This document shows, one piece after another, positions 48,606-59,080 of a stretch of DNA of 64,000 nucleotides. Source of the stretch: Riptortus pedestris (lineage: Eukaryota; Arthropoda; Insecta; Hemiptera; Alydidae); NCBI GenBank assembly GCA_019009955.1, contig CM032229.1, positions 82,711,001 to 82,775,000 of the forward strand, given 5' to 3'. The position numbers and the translations under genes were made by a program. The first letter of the stretch is position 1; every line of letters begins with the position of its first letter. Under the pieces are notes generated by a model that saw nothing but the letters and a program-made list of their open reading frames with translations, did not search any database and was not told the DNA's origin.

Positions 48606-49487
48606 AAGTCCGACACGCAGGGGCTGCGTAAACCAAGCAGATTTCCCTCCTGATGTTTAACAATAGATAAATCTACATACTGGTAACACGATACCGCAGC
48701 GAATATTAAGTGAATCAACACAAACGATAATAAGAAATTAGAATAATAAAAAACAAAACAAACGGGAAGCACCTGAAACGTAAACAAATAGGTGTGCCAA
48801 TTTCCCACAGGAAAAAAAAACAACTTGAACTACAATCTGAAATATATCAGAATGTAGCATATTTATTTTATTGAAAACTTTTTACTATATCTAGTAATGT
48901 AATTTTTAATGGATCAGAATAATTCAATCAATCAAATTTTAGTAGTCCAAGAACTTAAGAAGGGGGGGGGGTCTCAATAACATATCTCCATTTATCTCGT
49001 ATACTAAAGGTTTCTTGAAAACAATTTACGGTATTTAAGCTTCGAATAATGTGGTTAATACATAACAGAGTATTGTTTATGTAACTTGAGTAGAAGAGGG
49101 GTTTGCTGAAGGCAGACAACTGAAAAATGCCATTATCTCGTTTAATATTCAAGATAGAGAATAAATGTATATAACAATATTTATAGTCAATTTAATTTGC
49201 AATAAGATTGGTTTTATACAAGTTTTTGATCCAGCGTATAGTAACTCGTCCGATTTCAACCATTAACGAACTTGATCTGTCTTTTTGGATAAAACGTTTA
49301 AATATCGAGTTTGGTAACGATCAAACCAAAATTGCGACCGCTGGAGCGTTAACAAATATATATAATTTTGAACGGACCTCATTTTCGTTATCTCCAGGTT
49401 AGGATCGATGGACCTTTGAAGAAATTTTTCTAAAATCGCCTCCAGAGTACGACCTCAGTAGCTGATTTCCCTTAAGGGAAATCTACT
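48606..49487 (-). mobile_element. HLR copy, full-length type
   Basis: AAGTCCGACACGCAGGGGCT lies at 48606 with an intact hairpin, and the palindrome at the right end has one change (ATCTACT). A G-run lies at 48962-48971. The dinucleotide tract has shrunk to a few TA units near 49355, and the G-run half of module C (between 'agtaac' and 'ccgatttcaac') is deleted. Confidence 0.85.
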
Positions 49488-50353
49488 AAGATTGGATTAA
49501 AAAATACCTATTATTTTGGTTATGAGATAGTTGTACTAAAAATGAAAATGAAGTCAACCCCATGTCGAAAAGGCCAATGCACTAACTAGTAGAACCGTAA
49601 AAGGTATTTTTTTCTCATATTGTAAAAAGAGAAGAGCGATAAAAGGATAAAGTGGAACAATCAGATAAATAAAAGGGTAGGAAGATATCACCGATGGAGG
49701 AGCAGCCCGCTGATATCAAATTGTCGATATCTACTCTGATAACATTTACATCCGCTCCTCTTTCAGCGGTGCATATTAACACGTTTACCCTTCGAAATAA
49801 TCAAACGGATATCAATTTACGAACATGGATTTTCTTGTATAACCGTTATACCAGTTTTAATCGTCCAACAGCTTCCTAACAAGAAAAAAGTAAACCAGAT
49901 TGATATAAAAACTAGAAAATTGCTTACTCGTCGAAGTTTTCTTGTACATGCAAAATTCCCTTGAAAAAATATTTACTATGCTCATCATTTAATGCCTCTA
50001 GGGTGAAAATGTCACATAAAAGGGAGTAAATTACAAAATTGTCCAGTTCCTTCTCTGCTCATATTTTTAGTACTAATTACTCACTTTCGCCAATTCAATA
50101 CGCCAAGTATTTGTGTAGAATTCTTACTTAATGAGAATAGTTTTACGCGAACGATTGAGTCCTGTAGGTTATTTAATTCTTTACCAAAATCGATATCTAA
50201 TATTAATATGAAAAATTAATATCAAATATGTTTTTGGTCGAAATCAAACATGAGTGAGTGAACATTTAGATGTCCGTACATCTCTATTAATAGGCGTCAC
50301 GTCAAAAAATGTTAAATATAAACAATCTCATTTACTAAAATGAGTATTGAAAT
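49488..50353. other. Spacer, no feature seen
   Basis: A patch at 49690-49870 is slightly GC-richer. No repeat or gene recognised. Confidence 0.45.
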
Positions 50354-50942
50354 TTGCTCGTAGATTTTCTTGTAACTTGAGAGCTAGAGGCATTTTTTGT
50401 ACGCGTTTGGGTGACGCCCTGGATGGTTTAGCCGGCAGATGGAGCAGGAGTGGGGGTTGTAAGGGAGGTCTAAAACTAAAAATAGCGATATTTCGTTTCC
50501 TATTGGTTTTTCGGCAAATATGGACAGGTTAAAAGTTGTTTATGTTGTTATTTAGAGTAACTATAGTTATATTCACTTTTATCGTATAACAAAGTATAAA
50601 CGAGATATACACTAAAAAAGTAAAGTGGGAGACAACAATTTTATTGGGCTCCAACGATTGAACCGAACTTAACAAAACTCGGTATGTGAATTAGCATTAA
50701 TTCTTCCATGATTATAAGTTATATTACATTTTTTTAGATTCGAACGGGAGTGGGGGTTATAAGAGAGGTCTGAATAACAAATTCGCGATATTTCTTTTCT
50801 ATTTGTTTTTAGACAAACGTGCACATAAGAAAAGTTGTTTTTTGTGTTATTAAAGTAGATTTTGTTTTAAAAATAATATTATTAAATTTAATAGTCTAAT
50901 CGCTTGATATATCATGCAGGACAACGTCTGTCGGGTGTATTA

Positions 50943-50943
<1 letters not shown>
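50354..50943 (+). mobile_element. Helitron-like unit 1 of a tandem array
   Basis: The head is diverged. The body has 'gtttgggtgacgccctggatgg', 'gcaggagtgggggttgtaaggg', 'aatagcgatatttcgtttcct' and 'gattgaaccgaacttaacaaaactc', and it ends CAGGACAACGTCTGTCGGGT, then TTAG followed by T. The body modules match, in reverse, the canonical Helitron at 55377-56513. Non-coding. Confidence 0.65.

Positions 50944-50997
<54 letters not shown>
50944..50997. repeat. (TA)n tract between Helitron-like units 1 and 2
   Basis: About 27 TA units. Confidence 0.95.
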
Positions 50998-51002
<5 letters not shown>

Positions 51003-51620
51003 ACTGAACGTGTGTATGTCACTGCTCGTAAACGGCTTGACCGATTTGAATGAATTGTTTTTATGAGTTTGGGTGACGCCCTGGATGGTTTAGATTCACA
51101 AATCAGCCAGGCACATGGAACAGGAGTGGGGGTTGTAAGGTAGGCCTAAAATTAAAAATAGCGATATTTCGTTTCCTGTTGGCTTTTCGGCAAATATACT
51201 CGGGATAAAAGTTATTTATTTTGTTGTTTAGAGTAACGTTTGTTATATTCACATTTGTCGTATAACAAAGTATAAACGAGATATGCACTAAAATATTAAA
51301 GTGGGAGCCAACAATTTTATTGGGCACTAGCGATTGAACCGAACTTAACAAAACTCTACATGTAAATTAGCCTTAATTCTTCCATGATTATAAGCTATAT
51401 TAAATTTTTTAGGTTCGAACGGGAATGGGAGTTATATGGGAGGCCTGAATAAAAAATTCGTGATATTTCATTTTCTGTTTGTTTTTAGGCAAACGTGCAC
51501 ATAAAAAAAAATTGTTTTTTGTGTTATTAAAGTAGATTTTGTTTTAAAAATAATATTATTAAATTTAATAGCCTAATCGCTTGATATATCATGCAGGACA
51601 ACGTCTGTCGGGTCCATTAG
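51003..51620 (+). mobile_element. Helitron-like unit 2 of a tandem array
   Basis: Head 'actgctcgtaaacggcttgaccgatttgaatgaa', of a kind common near the 5' end of invertebrate Helitrons. The body is as in unit 1, and it ends GTCGGGTCCATTAG followed by T, with GGAC and GTCC able to pair upstream of the end. Confidence 0.65.
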
Positions 51621-51640
51621 TATATATGTATATATATAAT

Positions 51641-52112
51641 TTACTGTACGAGTGTTTGTCACTGAACTAGTAAACGGCTTGACCGATTTGAATGAGTTTT
51701 TTTTTTATGCGTTTGGGTGACGACGCCCTGGTTGGTATAGATTCACAAATCAGCCAGGCTCATGGAGCAGGAGTGGGGGTTGTAAGGGAGGTCTAAAATT
51801 AAAAAGAGCGATATTTCGTTTCCTGTTGGCTTTTCGGCAAATATGCACGGGATAAAAGTTATTTATTTAGTTGTTTAGAGTAACGTTTGTTATATTCACA
51901 TTTGTCGTATAACAAAATATAAACGAATTATACACTAAAAAATTAAAGTGGGAGCCAACAATTTCATTTTCTATTTGTTTTTAGGCAAACATGCACATAA
52001 TAAAAGTTGTTTTTTTTGTTATTAAAAGTAGCTTTTGTTTTAAACATAATATTATTAAATTTTATATTCTAATCGCTTGAAATATACAGGACAACGTCTG
52101 TCTGGTCCCCTA

Positions 52113-52113
<1 letters not shown>
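51641..52113 (+). mobile_element. Helitron-like unit 3 of a tandem array
   Basis: Same head and body, ending TCTGGTCCCCTAG (CTAG at 52110-52113) followed by T and a TA tract. About 150 bp of the middle is deleted between 'gccaacaattt' and 'cattttctatttg'. The repeat spacing is about 663 and 644 bp, measured at 'gtttgggtgac'. Confidence 0.65.

Positions 52114-52179
<66 letters not shown>
52114..52179. repeat. (TA)n microsatellite
   Basis: About 32 TA units directly after the CTAG end of unit 3. Confidence 0.95.
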
Positions 52180-52182
<3 letters not shown>

Positions 52183-52654
52183 AAATTAGAACTGTTGAGA
52201 AATTGTTGTTTGATTTTATTTTTAATTTTATTAATTTATTTTCTTGTAATAACATTTATAATTTTAAAATTTAAGGAATCAATTAAAGACCAAATTTCCT
52301 CTACAAATAGCTGCGAGTTTGTAGATTGAAGTTTGACCAAGGTCTGGATACAAATTACTACAGTTTGTCGACAAGATGCAATTAAGTCTAGAGTCAATTA
52401 AATCAAAATTCTCTCTCAGGAGCAGGATACAGAATTAATTTTAGCATTCCTTCCCTGAAGACCCAGGTCTCTCTTATAATATCAATAACAATGTATTGTA
52501 GTAATATTTATATTTAATACAAAAAAAATTATACTTAAAACCTAGTAAACTGTTTTCTTCCCTCATTTTGATATAGTTTTTTTTTTAACCATTTGAAGTT
52601 CATGCAAGTAATTAAATATATATTTCTACAAGAAGTTTGACACAACACAATTAA
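52180..52654. other. AT-rich spacer, no feature seen
   Basis: No feature recognised. Confidence 0.5.
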
Positions 52655-52813
52655 GATTCACCATCACAAATGCACACAATGTCTAACGGAACATGGACAG
52701 GCTGGACATTATTTAACAAGATTTAAAATTCAAAACAATGACAAATGTACTCATGACTTTTTTACATATACTTTATGATACAATCATCACAATCATGGCA
52801 ACACAAACGTTTT
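52655..52813 (+). pseudogene. LINE ORF2 C-terminal remnant, 5' piece (split by an HLR)
   Basis: It matches 17568-17690 ('accatcacaaatgcacacaatgtctaacggaacatggacagg.tgg'). At 52755-52799 an extra segment is inserted that begins 'gacttttttacatatactttatga', a near copy of the sequence found at the right junction of the HLR insertion. The reading frame is broken. Confidence 0.7.
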
Positions 52814-53409
52814 AGCAGGTTTCCCTTAAGGGAAATCAGCTATTGAGGTCGTACTCATGACGCGATTTTAGAAACATTTCTTCCAAGGTCCATCGATCCT
52901 AACCTGGAGATGACGAAAATGAGGTCCGTTCAAAATTATATATATTTGTTAACGCTCTAGCGGTCGCAATTTTCGTTTGATCGTTACCAAACTCGATATT
53001 TAAACGTTGTATGTAAAAATAAAGATCAAGTTCGTTAATGGCTAAAATCGGAACAGAGGGAGGGGTGGGGGTTTAGAGGGGAGGATTTTCGAAAATTCGA
53101 AATATCTCCGTTACTATACGTCGGATCGAAAACTTATATAGAATCAATCTTATTGCAAATTTAATTTAATTTATAAATACTGTTATATACATTTATTCCG
53201 TATCTTGAATATTAACCGAGATATTTGCATTTTTCTGTTTTCAGCTTCTGAGATGAGATCGGCTAACTTCGGGTCTAGTCATGAGTTTCCGTCAAGAGCT
53301 AGTTCGGGCCATTCCCATAACTGTTCGGCTCTCTATTCTGAAATTTCTATATTGTAAAACTTCACGTGGGAAATCTGCGTAGTTTACGCAGCCCCTGCGT
53401 GACGGACTT
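52814..53409 (+). mobile_element. HLR copy nested in the LINE
   Basis: It starts AGCAGGTTTCCCTTAAGGG after a TTTT and ends with hairpin ACGCAGCCCCTGCGT (53387-53401) and GGACTT before TTTACATATAC. The outer flanks join into the uninterrupted LINE sequence seen at 17682-17700, which proves it is an insertion. It belongs to the short form with the 'agctagttcgggcc' and 'aactgttcggct' module (53290-53335). The TA tract is almost absent. Confidence 0.9.
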
Positions 53410-53530
53410 TTTACATATACTTTATGACTGTTCAAAATTAAATCATAATAGATCAAATTTAATAACGAACATAAGTTTAAAAGGAGCTAATTGGCCAGAA
53501 CCACCTCATATTATGTTTAACAAATATAAT
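53410..53530 (+). pseudogene. LINE ORF2 C-terminal remnant, 3' piece
   Basis: It continues the LINE after the HLR: the translation reads FLHILYDCSKLNHNRSN through GANWPEPPHIMFNKYN. Here the codon that is TAG in the copies at 17778 and near 53868 is TGG, giving Trp. It is cut off by the SINE at 53531. Confidence 0.7.
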
Positions 53531-53761
53531 ATTATTATTATTATTTATTAACGTCCACTTTTTGCAACTTAGGCTAATTGGGATGGATTCTCTACAGGTG
53601 ACCACCCTTTTCTAGCCAGGGTGGGGGACTAAGGGTTTTATTTAATGAAGTCCCTCACTAAATAAATTCCATTGCCCAGGCGGGAATCGAACTCGCCACT
53701 CGAGGTTTACGATGGGAGATTAAGGTCAACGCTTTAATTTACTAACGATATGGCGATATAG
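53531..53761 (-). mobile_element. tRNA-derived SINE, near full-length
   Basis: Reverse-oriented: the AAT tail is at 53531-53545, the body 'acaggtgaccacccttttctagcc' follows, and the B-box region is 'gggaatcgaactcg' (53682-53695). The A-box side is 'caacgctttaa' (53728-53738). The extreme head (CCACTTCACTCGG) is missing. It lies between two partial LINE copies. Confidence 0.8.
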
Positions 53762-53768
53762 AGGTCAA

Positions 53769-54330
53769 CGATTTTACATATACTTTATGACTGTTCAACA
53801 TTTAATCAGAATAGATCAAATTTAATTATGAAGATAATTTTAAAAGGAGGTAATTAGCCAGAACCACCCCATATTATATTTGACAAATATAATAAAGAAT
53901 TTATAAAGTTTATCAAAACTATAGATATGAATGTAGCAAAAATACATTAGATTGTAAAGTCGATTGTGAGGAATGGGAATTATAATTCAATATATTTACC
54001 TTACATAGACTCACAAATTAAACATCAGTTGGGTTTAACTTTAATTGATTTGTTGTTTTTTGTTTTTATTTTATTTATTTATTTATTTTTTCATTTCATT
54101 TATTAATTTTATTTGTAATTATCTTACTTATTTTAATATTTTACTTTATTATTTTTTTTTATATTATATTTGAGTAGATAGTTGATTAACGTGTATATAC
54201 TATAAAATAAAAATGTATTTAAACATATTACATATTAAACAATCATACATGTAATATCTCATTTGGCAATGGAACATGTATTCAAATAATAACTCCTCAT
54301 AGGGTTACTATGAGATGAAAAAAAAAAAAG
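53769..54330 (+). pseudogene. LINE 3' end, second copy
   Basis: From 'cgattttacatatactttatgactg' through the 3' UTR to the A-run at 54317-54330, it matches 17689-18230. It repeats about 120 bp already present at 53410-53530 (about 88 percent identity by eye), so it is a separate old copy and not a continuation. It shares the TAG nonsense codon with the copy at 17408-18230. Confidence 0.7.
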
Positions 54331-54940
54331 AAAAGAAGTTTGATATATTTTAAGATCTCAAATTAAAAAGTAAACACTAAAATTCAGTTCCGTAAAAAAA
54401 AAAAATAATAAAAATAAAATCTATATCGCTCAATTATTATCCGTTTCAAACATCAATTATATCATAAAAATATGTTGTACTCTTCATAATCTAATGACCG
54501 AGTCCAGCTGAAACGGTGAATTTATGTATTTTTTCCTGTAATTTTGTCTAAACACAATACTCTTCGTATTCAAACTGAACTTTTAACTTTATAGTGCAAA
54601 CACTCTTTCATAGTGGGTGGTCTCTTTTAATAGCTAAGTGGATGCCTCTATGCTTTTTTTTTCTTTTATGGTGGAATCATACTTTCTTCATTTCATCCTT
54701 CCGATGAGGAATACGTTGTTTATCTCTGTTTTCTTTAAGTTCGGCTCTGGATTGCTAAGTAGTGCCTCCTCTTCAAACAAACAACTCTCTAAATATAATA
54801 CTTAATCAATGGTGGTTATAATGTGGTTCGATAAATTTTTCGAAACTCTCGGGTTATTCTTAACTTATTTGTTCTTAATGGTACTTATTCCAAAGATCAA
54901 AGTCCACTCTTCGAACCTAAACTATGTCTGATTTTATGAG
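54331..54940. other. AT-rich spacer, no feature seen
   Basis: No feature recognised. Confidence 0.5.
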
Positions 54941-55240
54941 AATTAGTTTTCTTGTACTACAGCGTAGTGAACATGTAAGAAACCAAAGTGCTTCTTTATG
55001 GTAAGCAAGGTGCCGAGTCCCACCGGAAGATATATGGCGTTTATAGGGACAAAACTCTAAGAGAACGTACTGCACAGAAATGGTTTGCCGAGTTTTATTC
55101 TGGAGATAAGAGTTTGGATGTTTCACCCCGCAGCGGTGGGCTGACATAAGTTGATTCGTGAGATATCAAGGCACTAATCGAGCCACATCCGTCGCTATAG
55201 GAACGAGAAAAAGTGGAAACAATGGGAATACGTACTTAAT
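54941..55240 (+). pseudogene. mariner transposase, N-terminal remnant
   Basis: On the plus strand one frame reads HRKIYGVYRDKTLRERT, then AQKWFAEFYSGDKSLD and SPRSGG, then two stops, and then DIKALIEPHPSL. This is the bipartite helix-turn-helix DNA-binding region of mariner/Tc1-type transposases (WF-x-x-F-x-SGD-x-x-x-x-D-x-PRSGRP, followed by a second helical part). The DD(34)D catalytic domain and the terminal repeats are absent. The remnant is cut off at its right end by an HLR fragment that starts near 55243. Confidence 0.7.
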
Positions 55241-55242
55241 CT

Positions 55243-55313
55243 TTTTTTTTTTACATCTACTATATCGATTTTAGGAACGATAATAGAAATATTTTGATCT
55301 CGTGAGAGATAGT

Positions 55314-55376
<63 letters not shown>
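55243..55376 (-). mobile_element. HLR fragment, left part, split by a Helitron
   Basis: 'Tttttacatctactatatcgattttaggaacgat' and the following sequence match the HLR module between the G-run block and the dinucleotide tract (compare 17147-17215). The (TA)n tract follows at 55318-55376 and is interrupted by the Helitron. The right part of the same copy is 56514-56598. Confidence 0.6.
55318..55376. repeat. (TA)n tract of the split HLR
   Basis: About 29 TA units; the adjoining Helitron is inserted in it. Confidence 0.95.
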
Positions 55377-55377
<1 letters not shown>

Positions 55378-56513
55378 TAGCTCAGATACCCGGCTTCGCC
55401 CGGGAATTCATTTGAGGCTGAATGGTGATCGTATTTTTTAGCAGGCTTTACATTGCACAATATTTTGACATTTACCCGTCCCAGTGTTTAGGATTGATAC
55501 CCATCTTTGCTGTGGATTTGCTAATAATAGAATTATTTGTTCGATAAGGCTTCACAGTCTTCGATATTTTTATATTTCCCGTCTCTTATACATGTAAATA
55601 TGGTGAATTTTTATTTCAGACCTCCCTTTTAACCCCCCTCCCTTTCGAACCTAAAAATTTTAATATAATTTATAATCATGGAAGAATTAAAGCTAATTGA
55701 CATACCGAGTTTTGTTAAGTTCGGTTCAGCCGTTAGTGCCCGCTAAAGTTTTAACGTATAACTCATTTATACTTAGGTATACGACAAAAGTGTATATAAC
55801 AAAAGTTATTCCAAATAACAAAATAAACAACTTTTGTTATGTTTATATTTGCGGAAAAACCAATAGGAAACGAAATATCGCTATTTTTAATTTCAGGCTT
55901 CCCTTATAACCCCCACTCCTGCCCGTCCATAGAAATGTTGGTATGGCTTATTATAATGAAGGCCTCACTGCTAATACACATACCGAGTTTTATTTAGTTC
56001 CGTTGAGTCTTTTTTGGCAAATAATATTGTTGACTCCCGCTATAATTTTTAGCGTATAACGCATTTAAACTTCGGTTAACGACAAAAGTGTATATAACAA
56101 AAGTTACTCTAAATAACAAAATAAACAACTTTTGTTATATGCATATTTTCCGAAAACCCAATAGAAAACGAAATATCGCTATTTTTAATTTCAGGCTTCC
56201 CTTATAACCCCCACTCCTGTTCGTCTCAGAGAAAATTAATATAGCCTAAAGTCTAAGTTGGGTTAGTAGTAATATACATACCAAGTTTCATAAAATTCGG
56301 TTCAGCCGTTTATGCGTGAAAAGGTAACAAACAAACAAACAAACAAACAAACAAACAAACAAACAAACAAACAAACAAACAAACAAACAAACATACACGA
56401 AAGAAACAAAATGCAGATATGGTGTCTATGGCATGTGAAACGAAAAGTTATGGTGAAATTTCGCGAAAAAAATCAATGTACAGACAGAGGTTACAATTTT
56501 ATATATATATAGA
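55377..56513 (-). mobile_element. Non-autonomous Helitron, canonical ends
   Basis: On the minus strand it begins TCTATATATATAAAATTG at 56513 and ends CTAG at 55377. The flanking bases are A before TC and T after CTAG, as expected for insertion between A and T. A hairpin (CCCGG...CCGGG with a 6-nt loop) lies at 55389-55404, 8 nt from CTAG. It is non-coding. The interior repeats a module of about 300 bp twice (around 55735-55930 and 56035-56225), each with 'aaatatcgctatttttaatttcaggcttcccttataacccccactcctg', and a (CAAA)n tract is at 56327-56392. Confidence 0.85.
56327..56392. repeat. (CAAA)n microsatellite inside the Helitron
   Basis: About 16 tetranucleotide units. The frame reading Lys-Gln-Thr-Asn repeats through it is an artefact. 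Confidence 0.95.
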
Positions 56514-56598
56514 TATATATAATTTTGAACGGACCTCATTTTCGTTATCTCCTGGGTAGGATCGATGGACATTTGAAGACATTTTTCCCCTTGAGGGG
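56514..56598 (-). mobile_element. HLR 5' part, right piece of the split copy
   Basis: A short TA remainder, then 'aattttgaacggacctcattttcgttatctcctgggtaggatcgatggacattt' as in standard HLR copies. It ends in a degraded palindrome (CCCCTTGAGGGG) at about 56587-56598. Confidence 0.7.
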
Positions 56599-57300
56599 AA
56601 GTATTTTCTTTTTCATTTGAGGAGATTTCCTTAAGTGTTGAATATCATTTTAGCTACATTCTGTACATATTAATTATGGCGCTTCGCTGTTTGTGAACAA
56701 TGGTGGAGGCGTCTTCATTTTTAAATTTATCATTACTATTCTTGTTGGTTATTGTTCCCAATTGAACCATTTTTTATTATTACTAATATGTAGGATAATT
56801 ATTTGTGAGATGCAATTAAATAAATTCCTTATTATTCGTTGTATAAAGTGATATCGGGCGTGAGTTGTTTAGATTTAGATACCCCTGGCCTCCCTCTCAC
56901 ACAGATGGCATTTGGGCTACTCATCCTAGTTACCGCTACCGAATAAGAAGACATCTCCACTGCTGTTTAGTATCAATGTGTAGCGGGTTCCTTGTTTCAG
57001 TAGTAGCAAAAGTACATTCAAACTCGTTTCGTGAGAATCCGCTGCCCTTGGTGATACGAGTTGTTTTTTCTCCGGTGCAATTGGCCCGAATTTCAGTGCT
57101 TACTTCAGCCTGTTAATGGGTTGCGATTTCTGAGATTTTCCTCATTTCCTTTAGATCTTATCCCACATTCCTTTCCTTTCTTCTGCCATTTCTCTCAGGA
57201 AAAGTGTCTCCGAGATAAGGCAGATTATTACAACTTTTTTAAAAATATAAATCCACTTGTACTTCGTCCATTATGTGAGCTCACCCTTGCGCAGCGTATT
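56599..57300. other. Single-copy spacer
   Basis: GC-richer at about 56860-57110, where two overlapping plus-strand frames (83 and 90 codons) have no recognised similarity. Nothing else seen. Confidence 0.4.
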
Positions 57301-57873
57301 AGCAGATTTCCCTTAAGGGAAATCAGCTATTGAGGTCGTACTCATGACGCGATTTTCGAAAATTTTCTTCAAATGACCATCGATCCTACCCAGGAAATGA
57401 CGAAAATGAGGTCCGTTCCAAATTATATATATACATTTGTCTGTTAACGCTCTAGCGCTGGCAATTTTTGTTTGATCGTTACCAAACGCGATATTTAAAC
57501 GTTTTATGCAAAAAGACAGATCAAGTTCGTTAATGGCTGAAATCGGAACAGTGGGAGGGGGGGGGGTTTAGAGGGGGGATTTTCGAAATATCTCCGTTAC
57601 CATACGTCGGATCACAAAAGTGTATAGAAACTATCTTATTGTAAATTAAATTTACTATAAATATTGTTCTATACATTTATTCTCTATCTTGAATATTAAC
57701 CGAGATATTGGCATTTTTATTAAATTTGGGCCGATAACGTACGACGGAGTTTCCCACCAAAAGCTAGTTCGGCCCTTTGCCGTGACTGTTCGGCTGTAGT
57801 ATGGAGATTTCTCTATTGTATAACTTCTTGTGGGAAGTCTGCTTAGTTTACCCAGCCCCTGCGTGACAGACTT
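57301..57873 (+). mobile_element. HLR copy, short variant with alternative 3' module
   Basis: AGCAGATTTCCCTTAAGGG lies at 57301, there is a short TA tract, and a G-run at 57556-57568. The alternative distal module has 'aaagctagttcggccc', 'gactgttcggct' (57760-57800), and the copy ends CAGCCCCTGCGTGACAGACTT. Confidence 0.85.
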
Positions 57874-58394
57874 TCTTTATTTAGTTATTTTCCAAGTTGG
57901 GCTTGGTTTTACAATCATAGTCAACTATACTCGACATTTAAACATTTCATGTAAACATTATTAATATAATTACGTATTAAACCCACAAAAAAGCAGTGTC
58001 AGTAACGTGAGCTTAATCGTATTAATTTTCTATCACATTTCACAAATGCAGTTGAGTCAAGACTGATGTAAATTTATGTTTTATTTTCATACTATCTAGT
58101 GCTGATCATTAGTAAGATCGCTCCCAAGCTCTCCATTCTTCCAAATATATTTAATGTTGAATATCACAAGCAGAAGGCAAGAGGAAAAATCTGAACCTCA
58201 GCGGCATCTTCCAAGAAAGTAGGACGTTGGTAGGAAAAGTTAGGCGATGTAATATAATTATTAGAAGATATAATAACAACAAACTTTAATGCGTAAACTA
58301 CCAGTGAGTTCGGAATAAAATAGAATATGTATTTTGCTTCCAACACCACTTACATTTTCGCTTCATTGCGAAAATACTTGTGGCGTTCAATGAG
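57874..58394. other. AT-rich spacer, no feature seen
   Basis: No feature recognised. Confidence 0.5.
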
Positions 58395-58680
58395 CCATGG
58401 CCGCGTTGAGCTGTGTGGGAAGCGGAGATGATCTCGTTAAATCACGCAATGAGCTAATTTATCACAATATAATTATAAAGAGATGGTGGGCCGCCGATGA
58501 GCGGTGGGACCCAAGGATAACTAGGGCCTGGATAATTGGTCCGTATTATCGTTATAACAAGACACTGGGAAAACTACCTCATACTATAGCCATTATCCTG
58601 CAAGGCGACACATTAAAACAACCCGTTTTTTAGCCTGGGAAAAGGAACGACCTACCAACGAGGTGTATTTTGGTAATTCA
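58395..58680. other. GC-richer single-copy island 9
   Basis: Balanced composition between AT-rich flanks, with CCATGGCCGCG at 58394-58404 and GGATAATTGGTCC at 58529-58541 (homeodomain-type core in a GGTCC context). A 78-codon frame (58397-58633) has no recognised similarity. It is a possible conserved non-coding segment. Confidence 0.3.
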
Positions 58681-59080
58681 TAATTAATAGCCTCAAATTA
58701 ATTACATATTTACCTAAGCTTCAGCTCACCAACAATTTACCAAATAATTCCCCTTATAAAGATAGTGTACTAAGATATCACAGAGATCTCAGCCAAAGTG
58801 TGGGAGAAGATACAATACAATAGTAAGATATTGTGTGACAGTTCATAGGCCCTTCGACCAAACCTTTTCACACTTATCCCTTAATTAAACACTCAATTAC
58901 TCAAAAAAAAATACTGCATTGTAAGCTCTAATTTTATAAAATTTAACTGCTTATCACTTAATAATAATCAGAAGTAGTTTAATAACTTAAAAAAGGACCT
59001 ACGGGTTTTAATTTATTTCAAAAAATCATTATATAATTCAATCAGCCATTTAGTATAATTCTAAATTTTACAAATAATAA
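58681..59080. other. AT-rich spacer, no feature seen
   Basis: No feature recognised. Confidence 0.5.

Noticed and set aside
54917..55147. 76-codon minus-strand frame
   Set aside because: It is the antisense of the mariner transposase remnant.
55388..55404. CCCGG hairpin as a transcription terminator
   Set aside because: Its place 8 nt from a CTAG end and its recurrence at 63308-63324 identify it as the Helitron 3' hairpin.
56312..56512. 66-codon frame with Lys-Gln-Thr-Asn repeats
   Set aside because: Produced by the (CAAA)n tract inside a non-coding Helitron.
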